Positions 7,288 through 15,752 of a stretch of 64,000 nucleotides of DNA are shown here, piece by piece. The number at the start of each line of letters is the position of its first letter. The first letter of the stretch is position 1. Where the stretch lies: the NCBI RefSeq assembly GCF_003710085.1, contig NZ_CP033324.1, positions 1,178,001-1,242,000 of the forward strand, given 5' to 3'. The notes under the pieces are model-generated. The model did not search any database and had not been told where the DNA came from. It saw only the letters and a program-made list of their open reading frames with translations. The translations under genes were made by a program, and so were the position numbers. This stretch comes from Nocardioides pantholopis. GTDB taxonomy: Bacteria; Actinomycetota; Actinomycetes; Propionibacteriales; Nocardioidaceae.

Positions 7288-7875
7288 ATGCCCCGCCCCC
7301 AGAGTCTTGACCTGCGCGCCGCCGACCTGTCGTGGCGCACGGTGCCGATGCCGGGCGCGAACCTCGGCCTGGACCTGGTGCCGCTGGCGTCGACCGGCGA
7401 GACGTTCGCGATCCTGGGACGCTTCCCGGTCGGCTTCGTGCGCGACGAGCCCGGAGGCTACCTGGCCGCCGAGGACTTCGTCGTCCTCGCCGGCCACCTG
7501 GAGCTGGAGGGGGAGCGCTACGGCGCGGGCCGACTCACCTCGGTCCCGGCCCGCCACCTGCGCACCCGGATGGCAGCACCGCAGGGCTGCACGGTCCTCG
7601 CCTGGTTCGGCGGCCCGGCCGTGTTCCGGGACCCGGCCGAGATCGCTCCGCACAGCGACGAGCCGATCCGCAGCTGGGACCTCGCCGCGCTCGGCGAGGA
7701 CGAGGTCGTCAGTACCGCCGACGCGTCCTGGCGGCGCTGCCGGACCGCGCACTGGCGGGTCGGGGTCGACGGGTTCGACCTGGCCGGGACCGGCTGGTCC
7801 CGCTCGCCGGAGCTGTGGCCCGGGTCCGGGCTGCCCGGCGACCTGGTCCTGCGCGAACCGGCTGCCGATGGCTGA
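7288..7875 (+). CDS. Cupin-like protein (ChrR/DUF4437 type)
   Basis: The 195-residue product has cupin-style strands. GGYLAAEDFVVLAGHLELEGERYGAGRLTSVPA gives the typical loading-strand and turn pattern, and CTVLAWFGGPAVF follows. Classical His residues are sparse (GHLELEGE, HSDEP), so metal binding is uncertain. Another, longer cupin lies at 19314 in the same supercluster. The gene is the first of the block behind the operator at 7236 and overlaps the next gene by 8 bp. The role is unknown; isomerase, dioxygenase or a sensing role are all possible. Confidence 0.6.
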   Translation: MPRPQSLDLRAADLSWRTVPMPGANLGLDLVPLASTGETFAILGRFPVGFVRDEPGGYLAAEDFVVLAGHLELEGERYGAGRLTSVPARHLRTRMAAPQGCTVLAWFGGPAVFRDPAEIAPHSDEPIRSWDLAALGEDEVVSTADASWRRCRTAHWRVGVDGFDLAGTGWSRSPELWPGSGLPGDLVLREPAADG

Positions 7876-8632
7876 GCCGCACGTCCGGCAGGTGCTCCTG
7901 AGCCCCCAGTGGGACGGGTACGACGGCACGTTCGGCGGCAAGGTGATCGCCGAGCTGGCCGCGGCCGCCCAGTGCGCCGAGGGCTTCGACCTGCTCTCGC
8001 TGACGACCGAGTTCCTCGGCGCCGCGCGCCCGGGGGCCGCCGTGGTCGAGGTGCTGCCGCGGCACGTCGGTCGGGTGTCGGCCTCGGTCGTGGTGGCCCT
8101 GCGCCAGGGCCACGACCGGGCGCGCGCCACCGCGAAGCTCGCCCGGGTGGACGGACGGTGCGCGGCCGCGCTGGGTGCCGACCTGCGCGGCGTACGCCCG
8201 CCGGAGGAGCTGGCGCCGTTCGAGCCGGCGTACTGGCACCTGCCGCACTGCCGACTGCTCGACCTGCGTCTGGTCGACCACTCGAGTCGGGGTCTCGAGC
8301 GGCGGACCCGGGTGTGGCTGCGCCTGGACGCCGCCGCGCCGGAGGTCGCCGAGCTGGACCACGCGGGCCGGGTAGCGGTGCTGGTGGACGCGGTCCCGCC
8401 GGCGCTGTTCTTCGACGAGCGGGCTCCGGCGTTCGTCCCCACGCTGGACCTGAGCCTGCACCTGCGACCCGGGATTGCCCTTCCCGAGGACGGCTGGTGC
8501 CTCGCGGAGGGACGGCTGGTGTGGGCCACCGAGGACTTCTGCCTCGAGGACGTCACGCTCTACGCCCGCACCGGCGAGGTGCTGGCGCAGGGGCGGCAGA
8601 ACCGCCGCATCATTCATACCTCGGACCTATGA
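7868..8632 (+). CDS. Acyl-CoA thioesterase-like double hot-dog protein (TesB/4HBT_3 type)
   Basis: The 254-residue product fits two tandem hot-dog folds. The N-terminal half has GTFGGKVIAELAAAAQCAEG; the C-terminal half has PALFFDERAPAFVPTLDLSLHLR and WATEDFCLEDVTLYARTGEVLAQGRQNRRI, which is the usual end of the TesB-like family. It would release free acids from CoA thioesters or bind acyl-CoA. The ATG overlaps the upstream gene by 8 bp. It is followed by acyl-CoA dehydrogenase and hydratase genes, consistent with a beta-oxidation branch. Confidence 0.7.
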   Translation: MAEPHVRQVLLSPQWDGYDGTFGGKVIAELAAAAQCAEGFDLLSLTTEFLGAARPGAAVVEVLPRHVGRVSASVVVALRQGHDRARATAKLARVDGRCAAALGADLRGVRPPEELAPFEPAYWHLPHCRLLDLRLVDHSSRGLERRTRVWLRLDAAAPEVAELDHAGRVAVLVDAVPPALFFDERAPAFVPTLDLSLHLRPGIALPEDGWCLAEGRLVWATEDFCLEDVTLYARTGEVLAQGRQNRRIIHTSDL

Positions 8633-8695
8633 CGCTGAGCGACCGTTGACCGAGCGAGATCGTCCCGGCGTCGGCCGGGCCGGGAAGGAACTCTG

Positions 8696-9877
8696 ATGAG
8701 CACGACGTCCAGCCCCCGGGCCACCGCGACCGCCGGGGCGGAGGAGCTCGCCGCGCTGCGGGCGGCGGTCCGGCAGGTGTGCAGCCGGTTCGGCCACGAC
8801 TACTACGTGCGCACCAGTGCCGAGGGCGGGAACGCCCGCGAGCTGTGGACCGCACTCGGCGAGATCGGGGCCCTCGGCGTCGCGATCCCCGAGGAGCACG
8901 GCGGCGGCGGGCAGGGCATCGAGGCGCTGGCGGTGGTCGCCGAGGAGGTGGCCGCGTGCGGGTCCCCGCTGATGCTGATCGCGCTCTCCCCGGCGGTGTG
9001 CGCCACGATGCTCGCCGACCACGGCTCGCCGGCGCAGCAGCAGGAGTGGCTGCCCGGGCTCGCCGACGGGTCCAAGGTGCTCGCGTTCGCGATCACCGAG
9101 CCCGATGCGGGGTCCAACGCCCACAACATCTCCACCCGGGCCGTCTTCGAGGACGGCGCCTGGGTGCTGAGCGGGCAGAAGTACTACGTCTCCCACGTCG
9201 ACAACGCCGACGCCATGGTCGTGATCGCCGACGCGCAGGGCGGTCCGGACCAGCTGCCGCCCGGGCCCAAGGCGTTCCTCGTGCCGACCGAGGTCGAGGG
9301 CCTCTCGCGCTCCGAGATCGCTGTCGAGATCATCTCCCCGGAGCGCCAGTACTCGCTGTTCCTGGACCGGGTCCGGGTGCCGGCCGACGCGATCGTCGGC
9401 GGCGAGCGCGGGCTCGGCGTGCTGTTCAGCGGGCTCAACCCCGAGCGGATCCTGAGCGCCGCGCTGCTCAACGGGATCTCCCGCTATGCAGTGGACAAGG
9501 CAGTCGCGTACGCCCGGGACCGGGTCGTGTGGAGCGAGCCGATCGGGGCCCACCAGGCGATCGCGCACCCGCTGGCCCGCGCCGAGACCCGGCTGACGGC
9601 GGCACGGCTGCTCACGCTGGAGGCGGCCCGGGCTGCGGACCGCGGGGAGACCGGCGGGGTCGCGGCGGCGATGGCGAAGCTCGAGGCCTCGGAGACCGCA
9701 TCGCTGGCGCTGGACGCCGCGATGCAGACCCACGGCGGCAACGGGATGGCGCGCGAGTACGGCCTGGCCACGCTGTCCGGGCTGGTCCGGCTCTTCCGGA
9801 TCGCGCCGGTCAGCTCGGAGATGCTGCTCAACCACATCGCGCACAAGGCCCTGCGGCTGCCGCGGTCCTACCGGTGA
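8696..9877 (+). CDS. Acyl-CoA dehydrogenase family protein
   Basis: The 393-residue product has full family length, with EEHGGGGQGIEALAVVAEEVA, AFAITEPDAGSNAHNISTRA and GAWVLSGQKYYVSHVDNAD, the flavin and substrate-binding core. The C-terminus ends RIAPVSSEMLLNHIAHKALRLPRSYR; the Glu-Gly-Thr segment that carries the catalytic base in medium-chain enzymes is replaced by PVSSEM, a feature shared with the dehydrogenase at 12709. Its substrate may be a bulky or unusual acyl-CoA. A GGAAGGAA ribosome site precedes the ATG. The stop overlaps the next GTG. Confidence 0.85.
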   Translation: MSTTSSPRATATAGAEELAALRAAVRQVCSRFGHDYYVRTSAEGGNARELWTALGEIGALGVAIPEEHGGGGQGIEALAVVAEEVAACGSPLMLIALSPAVCATMLADHGSPAQQQEWLPGLADGSKVLAFAITEPDAGSNAHNISTRAVFEDGAWVLSGQKYYVSHVDNADAMVVIADAQGGPDQLPPGPKAFLVPTEVEGLSRSEIAVEIISPERQYSLFLDRVRVPADAIVGGERGLGVLFSGLNPERILSAALLNGISRYAVDKAVAYARDRVVWSEPIGAHQAIAHPLARAETRLTAARLLTLEAARAADRGETGGVAAAMAKLEASETASLALDAAMQTHGGNGMAREYGLATLSGLVRLFRIAPVSSEMLLNHIAHKALRLPRSYR

Positions 9878-10575
9878 GTGGGCCGGTGAGCGGCCTCGAG
9901 GTCGCCCGGGCCGACGGCGTCGTCACTGTCGTCCTCGACGGCAGCCGCGGCAACGCCCTCGGCCAGGCGCGGTACGCCGGGATCCGGGCGGCCGCCGAGT
10001 CGGTGGCCGCCGGCGAGGTGCTGGTGCTGCGCGCGGAGGGCCGGCACTTCTGCGCCGGCCAGGACCTCGAGGAGCACGCCGCCGCAGTCGCCGCCGGGAC
10101 GGTCCGGGCGACGGTGCAGCAGGGCGCGGCGACCGTGCTGGCGCTGCTGCGGTGCCGGGGCGCCGTCGTCGTCGCCGCCCAGGGCGCCGCGGTCGGCGCC
10201 GGGGCGCTGCTCGCAGCGAGCGCCGACGTGCTGGTGCTCTCCGACAACGCCTGGCTGGCGCTGCCGGAGCTCGAGCTGGGGCTGCCGCTCGGTGCCGCCG
10301 TCGCGGCCCGGATCCTGCCGGAGCCGCAGGTGCGCCGGATGATGCTCACCGGCGCCCGGGCCAGTGCCGAGGAGATCGCCCGGGCCGGTGCGGCCACCGT
10401 GGTCTCGCGCGCCGGGCTCGCCGACGCCGCTCGCGCGGGCGCCGCGGCCCTGCGCCGCCTGGACCCGACCGCGCTCGGGCTGGCCAGGGCCGGCTGGGGC
10501 GACGGCGAGCGGGAGCGGGCCGCCCGGCGCTACGAGGCCGAGCTGGCGGACACGCTGCGCTGCCTGCCCGACTGA
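9874..10575 (+). CDS. Enoyl-CoA hydratase/isomerase family protein
   Basis: The 233-residue crotonase-fold product shows the CoA-binding loop EGRHFCAGQDLEE and the second oxyanion segment AQGAAVGAGALLAASADVLVL. Of the two hydratase Glu residues, the one in LALPELELGLPLG is present while the one in the GAGALLAAS helix is missing, so it could be an isomerase or another crotonase activity. It is shorter than typical (about 260). The GTG at 9874 overlaps the dehydrogenase stop; a second GTG at 9886 is possible. Last gene of this plus-strand block. Confidence 0.8.
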   Translation: MSGPVSGLEVARADGVVTVVLDGSRGNALGQARYAGIRAAAESVAAGEVLVLRAEGRHFCAGQDLEEHAAAVAAGTVRATVQQGAATVLALLRCRGAVVVAAQGAAVGAGALLAASADVLVLSDNAWLALPELELGLPLGAAVAARILPEPQVRRMMLTGARASAEEIARAGAATVVSRAGLADAARAGAAALRRLDPTALGLARAGWGDGERERAARRYEAELADTLRCLPD

Positions 10576-10604
10576 TCAACCGGTCCGCGGGCGAGCGGGC
10601 CGGC

Positions 10605-11798
10605 TCAGGCGGCCGCGGCGCGCCGGGCCAGCGCCAGCGCGGTCGCGGAGACCTGCACGGCCACGGCGGCGGTGAGGGTCGTGGCGCCGAGCAGGACGAC
10701 CGTCAGGCTCAGGTGGCCCAGGACCGGTCCGGCGAGCAGGGCCGCCCCGCCGAGGGTGCCGAACGCGACGACGAGGAACGCCGAGTAGGTCTCCGCGCGC
10801 CGCTCCGGCGCGGCGATCCGCCCGATCAGGCTGGCACCGCCCAGCAGGCACAGGCCCGCGCCGCTGCCGAGCAGCGCGGTGCCGACCAGGACCGGCCAGG
10901 GCAGGCCGGCCGAGGCGCCGTACGCCGTGAGCGCCCAGCCCAGCGCGGCCATCACCGCGCCGACCCGCACCGCCGGGAGCGGCTCGAGGCGGCGGCCGGC
11001 CACCTGCGCCACGGCCACCGCGCCCAGGCACAGCGAGACCAGCCGGCCCGCCGCGGCCTCGCTGGTCCAGCCGACGGCGTGCGCGACCAGCGGGCCGAAG
11101 GCGCCGTAGAGGCTCATGCAGGTGTTCGTGACCACGACGCCGCCGGCGGCGACCGAGAACGGCAGCCAGATCCGGCGCGCGACCCGGGCCGGCTGGACGA
11201 TCCGGCCGCGGCCCGGCGCCGGGGCGGACTGCCCGCGGCGCAGCAGCAGCAGCGCCACCGGGACCAGCATCAGGAGCACGACCGCGAGGTACGGCACGGC
11301 GAGGGGGCGCGAGGAGGCGTCCGCCAGCGTGCCGGCCACCACGGGTCCGAGGGCGGCGCCGAGGCTGATCGCCAGGGTGTTGACGAACGAGCCGCTGTCC
11401 GGCCCGCCCGGGTGCAGGTCCATCAGCGCCGCCGCGGCGGCGCCGGTGATCAGGCCCGCGCCGAGACCCTGGAGCAGCCGCCCGGCCAGCAGCGGCGCCA
11501 GGCTGCCGGCGCTGGTGAGCACCAGCATCGCGGCCACGAGCACCGCGGCCCCGAGCAGCAGGGTGGGGCGGCGGCCGATCCGGTCGGAGAGGCCGCCGAG
11601 GCCGAGCAGGACCACGACGACCCCCGCCGGGTAGCCGGCGAAGACCAGGCTGACCTGGGCCTCGGTGAGCCCCCACCGGTCCTGGTAGGTCGGGAAGAGC
11701 GGGGTCGGGGTGAAGCTGGCGATCATCGTCACCAGGAGCAGCGCGACGGTCCCCGCCAGCAGCAGCCCGGGCGAGCGCCGGGGGACCGCGGTGCTCAC
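10605..11798 (-). CDS. MFS transporter
   Basis: The 397-residue product has about 12 hydrophobic segments. The loop 2-3 signature is visible as GGLSDRIGRRPTLLLG, and the central half repeats the pattern with PAPGRGRI as the cytoplasmic linker. It probably exports or imports a pathway intermediate. The GTG start overlaps the stop of the VOC gene (GTGA). It is the last gene of the minus-strand block that begins at 13875. Confidence 0.85.
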   Translation of the reverse strand: MSTAVPRRSPGLLLAGTVALLLVTMIASFTPTPLFPTYQDRWGLTEAQVSLVFAGYPAGVVVVLLGLGGLSDRIGRRPTLLLGAAVLVAAMLVLTSAGSLAPLLAGRLLQGLGAGLITGAAAAALMDLHPGGPDSGSFVNTLAISLGAALGPVVAGTLADASSRPLAVPYLAVVLLMLVPVALLLLRRGQSAPAPGRGRIVQPARVARRIWLPFSVAAGGVVVTNTCMSLYGAFGPLVAHAVGWTSEAAAGRLVSLCLGAVAVAQVAGRRLEPLPAVRVGAVMAALGWALTAYGASAGLPWPVLVGTALLGSGAGLCLLGGASLIGRIAAPERRAETYSAFLVVAFGTLGGAALLAGPVLGHLSLTVVLLGATTLTAAVAVQVSATALALARRAAAA

Positions 11799-12709
11799 CG
11801 GTCCCGTTCCCGGAACACCAGCCGGGCGCCGTACGCGGAGGCGAGGCCGAGGTGGCGCACGCCGTCCAGCACGAGCTCGGAGGTGAGCTCCCCGTGCCCG
11901 GGACGGTCCTGCACCAGCGACCGCAGGCGGTCCAGGTCGGGTACGTCGCACACGGCCACGACCCGGGGCACCGGGTCCGGCGGCCGGGTGCCGCCGGGCA
12001 TCGCGGCGGCGAACTCCAGGCGCGCGTTGCGGGAGCGGGGCCCGCGGAACAGTGCGGCCTCGAACCCCTCGCCCGGTCCCAGGTCGAGCATCTGCTCGAC
12101 CCCGGGGCCGTCGAAGCGCCCGGTGAAGTACTGCTGACCGCCCAGGACGTCGCGGGCGAACGCGGTCGCCCCGTCCAGGTCGTCGGTCAGGAAGACCGCT
12201 GCCACGACCTCGCTGGTGTCCTCGGCCGGGTCGTGGTCGATCACGCAGCGGGTGCCGCGGGGGCGGTACTGGACGAACGCGTGCAGCAGCCCGGACTCGG
12301 GCTGGACCAGCATCCGCTCCCGGACGGGGAGGTCGGTGCCCGGCAACGGGTAGTGCACGGCCGGGGTGCGGAACCTGCCGCCGCCCGCCTCGACCCGGTC
12401 CTCGACAGCGTCCGCGTCGCGCAGGTAGAAGTCCAGGGCATAGGGGCCGACCCGGTCCGGTCGCCCCGCGGGGGTCGCGGGCGGCAGACCGGGGACCTCG
12501 ACGAGCCGGATCCAGCCGCCGGCGCTGCGCGGCTTGCCCAGCAGCACGCTGCGGGCCGGCGGCAGCGGCAGGCCCCACAGCTCCTGCAGCCGGGGGTCGG
12601 GGTCGGTGTCGTCGGCGAGCTCGGTGAAGCCGAGCAGGTCGCGGTAGAGCCTGGTCAGCGGGCCGGCGTCGGCCACCGGGAGGACCAGCTCGTCGATGCC
12701 GTCGAACAT
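11795..12709 (-). CDS. VOC-family (glyoxalase/extradiol dioxygenase fold) protein
   Basis: The 304-residue product has two VOC modules: MFDGIDELVLPVADAGPLTRLYRDLLGFTE at the start, and VVAAVFLTDDLDGATAFARDVLGGQQYFTGRFDGPG in the middle. A dioxygenase would need two His and one Glu; His residues are few, so lyase or isomerase activity is as likely. The ATG overlaps the dehydrogenase stop (ATGA). Pairing of an acyl-CoA dehydrogenase with a VOC protein also occurs in itaconate-type gene clusters as I recall them. Confidence 0.75.
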   Translation of the reverse strand: MFDGIDELVLPVADAGPLTRLYRDLLGFTELADDTDPDPRLQELWGLPLPPARSVLLGKPRSAGGWIRLVEVPGLPPATPAGRPDRVGPYALDFYLRDADAVEDRVEAGGGRFRTPAVHYPLPGTDLPVRERMLVQPESGLLHAFVQYRPRGTRCVIDHDPAEDTSEVVAAVFLTDDLDGATAFARDVLGGQQYFTGRFDGPGVEQMLDLGPGEGFEAALFRGPRSRNARLEFAAAMPGGTRPPDPVPRVVAVCDVPDLDRLRSLVQDRPGHGELTSELVLDGVRHLGLASAYGARLVFRERDR

Positions 12710-13875
12710 CAGTAGCTCCGCGGCAGGCCCAGGGCCTCGCCGAGCAGGTTGCGGATCATCTCGTTGCTGATCGGGCTGAACAGCTGGAGCCGGGCGTCGC
12801 GGAAGTACATCTGCATCGCCGACTCCTCGGCCAGGCCCATCGCGCCCAGCGCGCGCATGCCGCGGTCGGTGACCCGCGCGGTCGTCTCGGCGGCGACCAG
12901 CTTGGCCATCGCCGAGTGGGCGAGCGCGTCCTCGCCGCGCTCGATCCGGCCGACCGTCGAGTTGACCAGCGCCCGGGCCGCGCTCAGCTCGGCGACGCTG
13001 TCCGCGGCGGGGTGCTGGACGGCCTGGAGCGCGCCGATCGGCGCACCGAAGGCCTCCCGCTCCCCGGCGTACGCGACGTGCAGGTCGAGCGCCGCGCGGC
13101 CGATGCCGAGGCTGATCGCCGCCGCCATCACCCGCTCGACGTCGAGGGCCTGGGAGATCATCTGCAGCCCGCGGCCGCGGCGCCCGACGAGGTGGTCCTC
13201 GGGGGCGCGGGCCTCGTCGAGGAACACCTCGCAGGTCCCCGCGGCGCGCATGCCGGCCAGGTGCACGCGGCGCACGCTCACCCCCGGCTGGTCGGTGGGT
13301 ACGGCGATCAGGCTCAGGCCGCGGGCCCTGCGCCCGTCCTCGGCCGGGTCGGTGCGGCACAGCACGAACACGTGGTCGGCCTCGCCGGCCAGCGAGATCC
13401 AGGTCTTCTGGCCGCTGACCCGCCACTCGCCGTCCACGAGCGTGGCCCGGCTGCGCAGGCCGAGCAGATCGGTCCCGACGCCGGGCTCGCTCAGGCCGAA
13501 GCTGCAGATCCGCTCGCCGGCGGCGACCGACGGCAGCCAGTCCGCGACGACGCCGCACGCGGGATCGGCGAGCATCCGCATCGCCATGCCGCTGAGCACG
13601 TAGTCGACGGCCAGGCTGGGGAGCACCCGGGCGATCTCCTCGGTCACCGCCACGGCGTCCCCGACGGTGCCGCCGCTGCCGCCGGCGTCCTCGTCGGCCG
13701 CCAGGCCGAGCAGCCCCGCCTCGCCCAGCGCCCGCCAGACGCCGCGGCCGAAGCCGCCCTCGCGGTCGGTGCGCGCGGCCTCCTCGGCGGGCAGGTGCCG
13801 GGCCAGCAGGTCGGCGGTCATCGCGCGGACGTCGCTGCGGGTGGCGGGCTCGTCGAACGGTGCTGCGCTCAGCAC
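12709..13875 (-). CDS. Acyl-CoA dehydrogenase family protein
   Basis: The 388-residue product has the signatures ICSFGLSEPGVGTDLLGLRSRATLVDGEWRVSGQKTWIS and the C-terminal FSPISNEMIRNLLGEALGLPRSY. As in the dehydrogenase at 8696, the position of the canonical catalytic Glu is occupied by the PIS(N)EM motif. The GTG at 13875 has a short leader. First gene of a three-gene minus-strand operon (dehydrogenase, VOC, MFS) divergent from the ABC importer operon. A partial operator half-site (TATGTCAGG, 13908) lies just upstream. Confidence 0.85.
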   Translation of the reverse strand: MLSAAPFDEPATRSDVRAMTADLLARHLPAEEAARTDREGGFGRGVWRALGEAGLLGLAADEDAGGSGGTVGDAVAVTEEIARVLPSLAVDYVLSGMAMRMLADPACGVVADWLPSVAAGERICSFGLSEPGVGTDLLGLRSRATLVDGEWRVSGQKTWISLAGEADHVFVLCRTDPAEDGRRARGLSLIAVPTDQPGVSVRRVHLAGMRAAGTCEVFLDEARAPEDHLVGRRGRGLQMISQALDVERVMAAAISLGIGRAALDLHVAYAGEREAFGAPIGALQAVQHPAADSVAELSAARALVNSTVGRIERGEDALAHSAMAKLVAAETTARVTDRGMRALGAMGLAEESAMQMYFRDARLQLFSPISNEMIRNLLGEALGLPRSY

Positions 13876-14132
13876 GGCTACCTCACTGTCGGCAGGGCCG
13901 GGATCGATATGTCAGGTTGATCGGCCATGGAGCGCCGACGACCGTGACAGGCGGAACTGCCGACCCGGATTCCTGGGGAGCGTAGGCCGGGCAACCGCCG
14001 GTTGGCTACCCAGTCCAGGCTCGCAAGGTGAAATAGTTGGTGAGTGTCTTGTGCTCTGGATCACCTGGCTCGTACCTTATGTCTGACATATAAAGCGAGC
14101 CGGTTGTCCCGTGCTCGGGAGATGGAGTCGAG
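13876..14132. promoter_or_regulatory. Divergent intergenic control region with operator TATGTC-T-GACATA
   Basis: The perfect 13-bp palindrome TATGTCTGACATA (14078-14090) overlaps a -10-like TATAAA (14089-14094) of the importer operon. A degenerate copy, TATGTCAGGTT (13908-13918), faces the minus-strand dehydrogenase operon 33 bp from its start. One regulator could therefore control both directions. Confidence 0.75.
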
Positions 14133-15749
14133 ATGCGTTCAACTGTGAAGCGCCGGATCGCGGTCACCGCGGTCGCCACGCTGGCCACCGGCGTGCTGGC
14201 CGCCTGTGGCGGCGGGTCCTCCGACAGTGATTCCGGCGCCCGCGACAAGACGCTGGTGATGGCCTGGTCGGCGGTGCCCCCGCAGCTGGACCCGATGGTC
14301 TACACGGGCAACACCGTCGTGTACTCCACCGACGCCTTCCTCTCGGGCCTGCTCGAGTACGACTACTCGAAGGCCGGTGACGACACGGTCATCGCGACCG
14401 ACGAGCTGGTCCCCGCCCTCGCCGAGTCCTTCGAGCCCAACGCGGACCGCACCCAGTTCACGTTCAAGCTGCGCAAGGGCGTGAAGAGCCAGTACGGCAA
14501 CGAGATGACCGCCGACGACGTGGTGTGGACCTACCAGCGGTTCGTCTCCAACCCGGCGAGCATCCAGGCCGCGTCGCTGATGAAGCCGGCGAACGTCGAC
14601 CTGAAGAACCCGATGGAGAAGATCGACGACTACACGGTGCGCTACAACCTCACCGCGCCGTCCTCGATCAGCCTCTCGGTGGTCGCCTACCCGCTGATGG
14701 GCATCCTCGACTCGACCGAGGCCAAGAAGCACGCGACCGACGCCGACCCCTACGCCGGGGAGTGGCTGGCGCAGAACTCCGCGGGCTTCGGGCCCTACCA
14801 GCTGGACTCCATCGCCCCCGGCGAGGAGATCCGGATGTCCCAGAACCCGAACTACTGGGACGAGAAGCCCTACTTCGAGGACGTCGTGATCCGCAGCGTC
14901 CCGGACGGCGCCAACCGCGCGCAGCTGCTGATGGCCGGCGAGGTCGACATCATCTCCGAGCCCCCGATCGACCAGCTGAAGAAGATCGAGGACAACAGCG
15001 CCACCAAGGTCAACGTGCAGCCGGACGCCAACCGGCACAACCTCAACCTCAGCATGAAGGACCCGGACCTGAAGAAGCCCGAGGTCCGCAAGGCCATCAA
15101 CATGGCCATCGACCGCGAGGGCATCGTCGAGTCGGTCTACCAGGGCTACGCCAAGCCGGCCTGGACGCCCGTGCCGAGCAGCATGATGGCCGACCAGGAG
15201 CCGATGATCGAGTACGACCCGAAGCAGGCGGCCCAGCTGCTCGCCGACGCCGGCTACGCCGACGGCCTGTCGATCGAGATCTCGATCAGCTCCGAGCGTC
15301 CCGGCCCGTACGCCGAGAACATCGCGCGGCTGATCCAGAGTGACCTCAAGGAGATCGGCGTCGAGGTGACGATCAAGAACGTCCCGTCGCCGGCCGACTT
15401 CGAGGAGGCCGTCTCCAGCCAGTCGATGCAGGCCTACCTGTACTCCGACCGGCCCTCGCAGCCCGACCCGGGCTTCTCGATGTACCTCTACAACGGCACC
15501 GGCTCGGCGCTGAACAAGGTCGGCTTCGCCAACCCGCAGTTCGACGAGCTCGTCGGCCGCACCCTGCGCCTGGACCTGGGCGAGGAGCGCGACACGGTCG
15601 TGGACGAGGCCATGGACGTGCTGCGCGAGAACCAGCCGATCTTCTCGCTGGTCGAGATGCCCGACATCACCGGCGAGGCCGCTGACCTCGAGGGACGGAT
15701 CTCCGTGCCCTCCGGCGGCGTCCCGTACGTCAACCTGAAGCGGGGGTGA
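14133..15749 (+). CDS. ABC importer substrate-binding lipoprotein (family 5, oligopeptide/dipeptide type)
   Basis: The 538-residue product has a lipobox (VLAAC, Cys 25) and the family-5 pattern LVPALAESFEPNADRTQFTFKLRKGVK, MTADDVVWTYQRFV and QNPNYWDEKPYFEDVVIR. It captures the substrate outside the membrane for the permeases and ATPases that follow. Family-5 proteins bind peptides but also opines, sugars, haem and nickel chelates, so the ligand is not defined. It is the first gene of an operon of about 11 genes ending with the GntR regulator. Confidence 0.9.
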   Translation: MRSTVKRRIAVTAVATLATGVLAACGGGSSDSDSGARDKTLVMAWSAVPPQLDPMVYTGNTVVYSTDAFLSGLLEYDYSKAGDDTVIATDELVPALAESFEPNADRTQFTFKLRKGVKSQYGNEMTADDVVWTYQRFVSNPASIQAASLMKPANVDLKNPMEKIDDYTVRYNLTAPSSISLSVVAYPLMGILDSTEAKKHATDADPYAGEWLAQNSAGFGPYQLDSIAPGEEIRMSQNPNYWDEKPYFEDVVIRSVPDGANRAQLLMAGEVDIISEPPIDQLKKIEDNSATKVNVQPDANRHNLNLSMKDPDLKKPEVRKAINMAIDREGIVESVYQGYAKPAWTPVPSSMMADQEPMIEYDPKQAAQLLADAGYADGLSIEISISSERPGPYAENIARLIQSDLKEIGVEVTIKNVPSPADFEEAVSSQSMQAYLYSDRPSQPDPGFSMYLYNGTGSALNKVGFANPQFDELVGRTLRLDLGEERDTVVDEAMDVLRENQPIFSLVEMPDITGEAADLEGRISVPSGGVPYVNLKRG

Positions 15750-15752
15750 CCC

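Noticed and set aside
13876-14077. Cobalamin riboswitch between the divergent operons
   Set aside because: Some G/C-rich hairpins such as CAACCG-CCGGTTG are present, but no B12 box could be seen.
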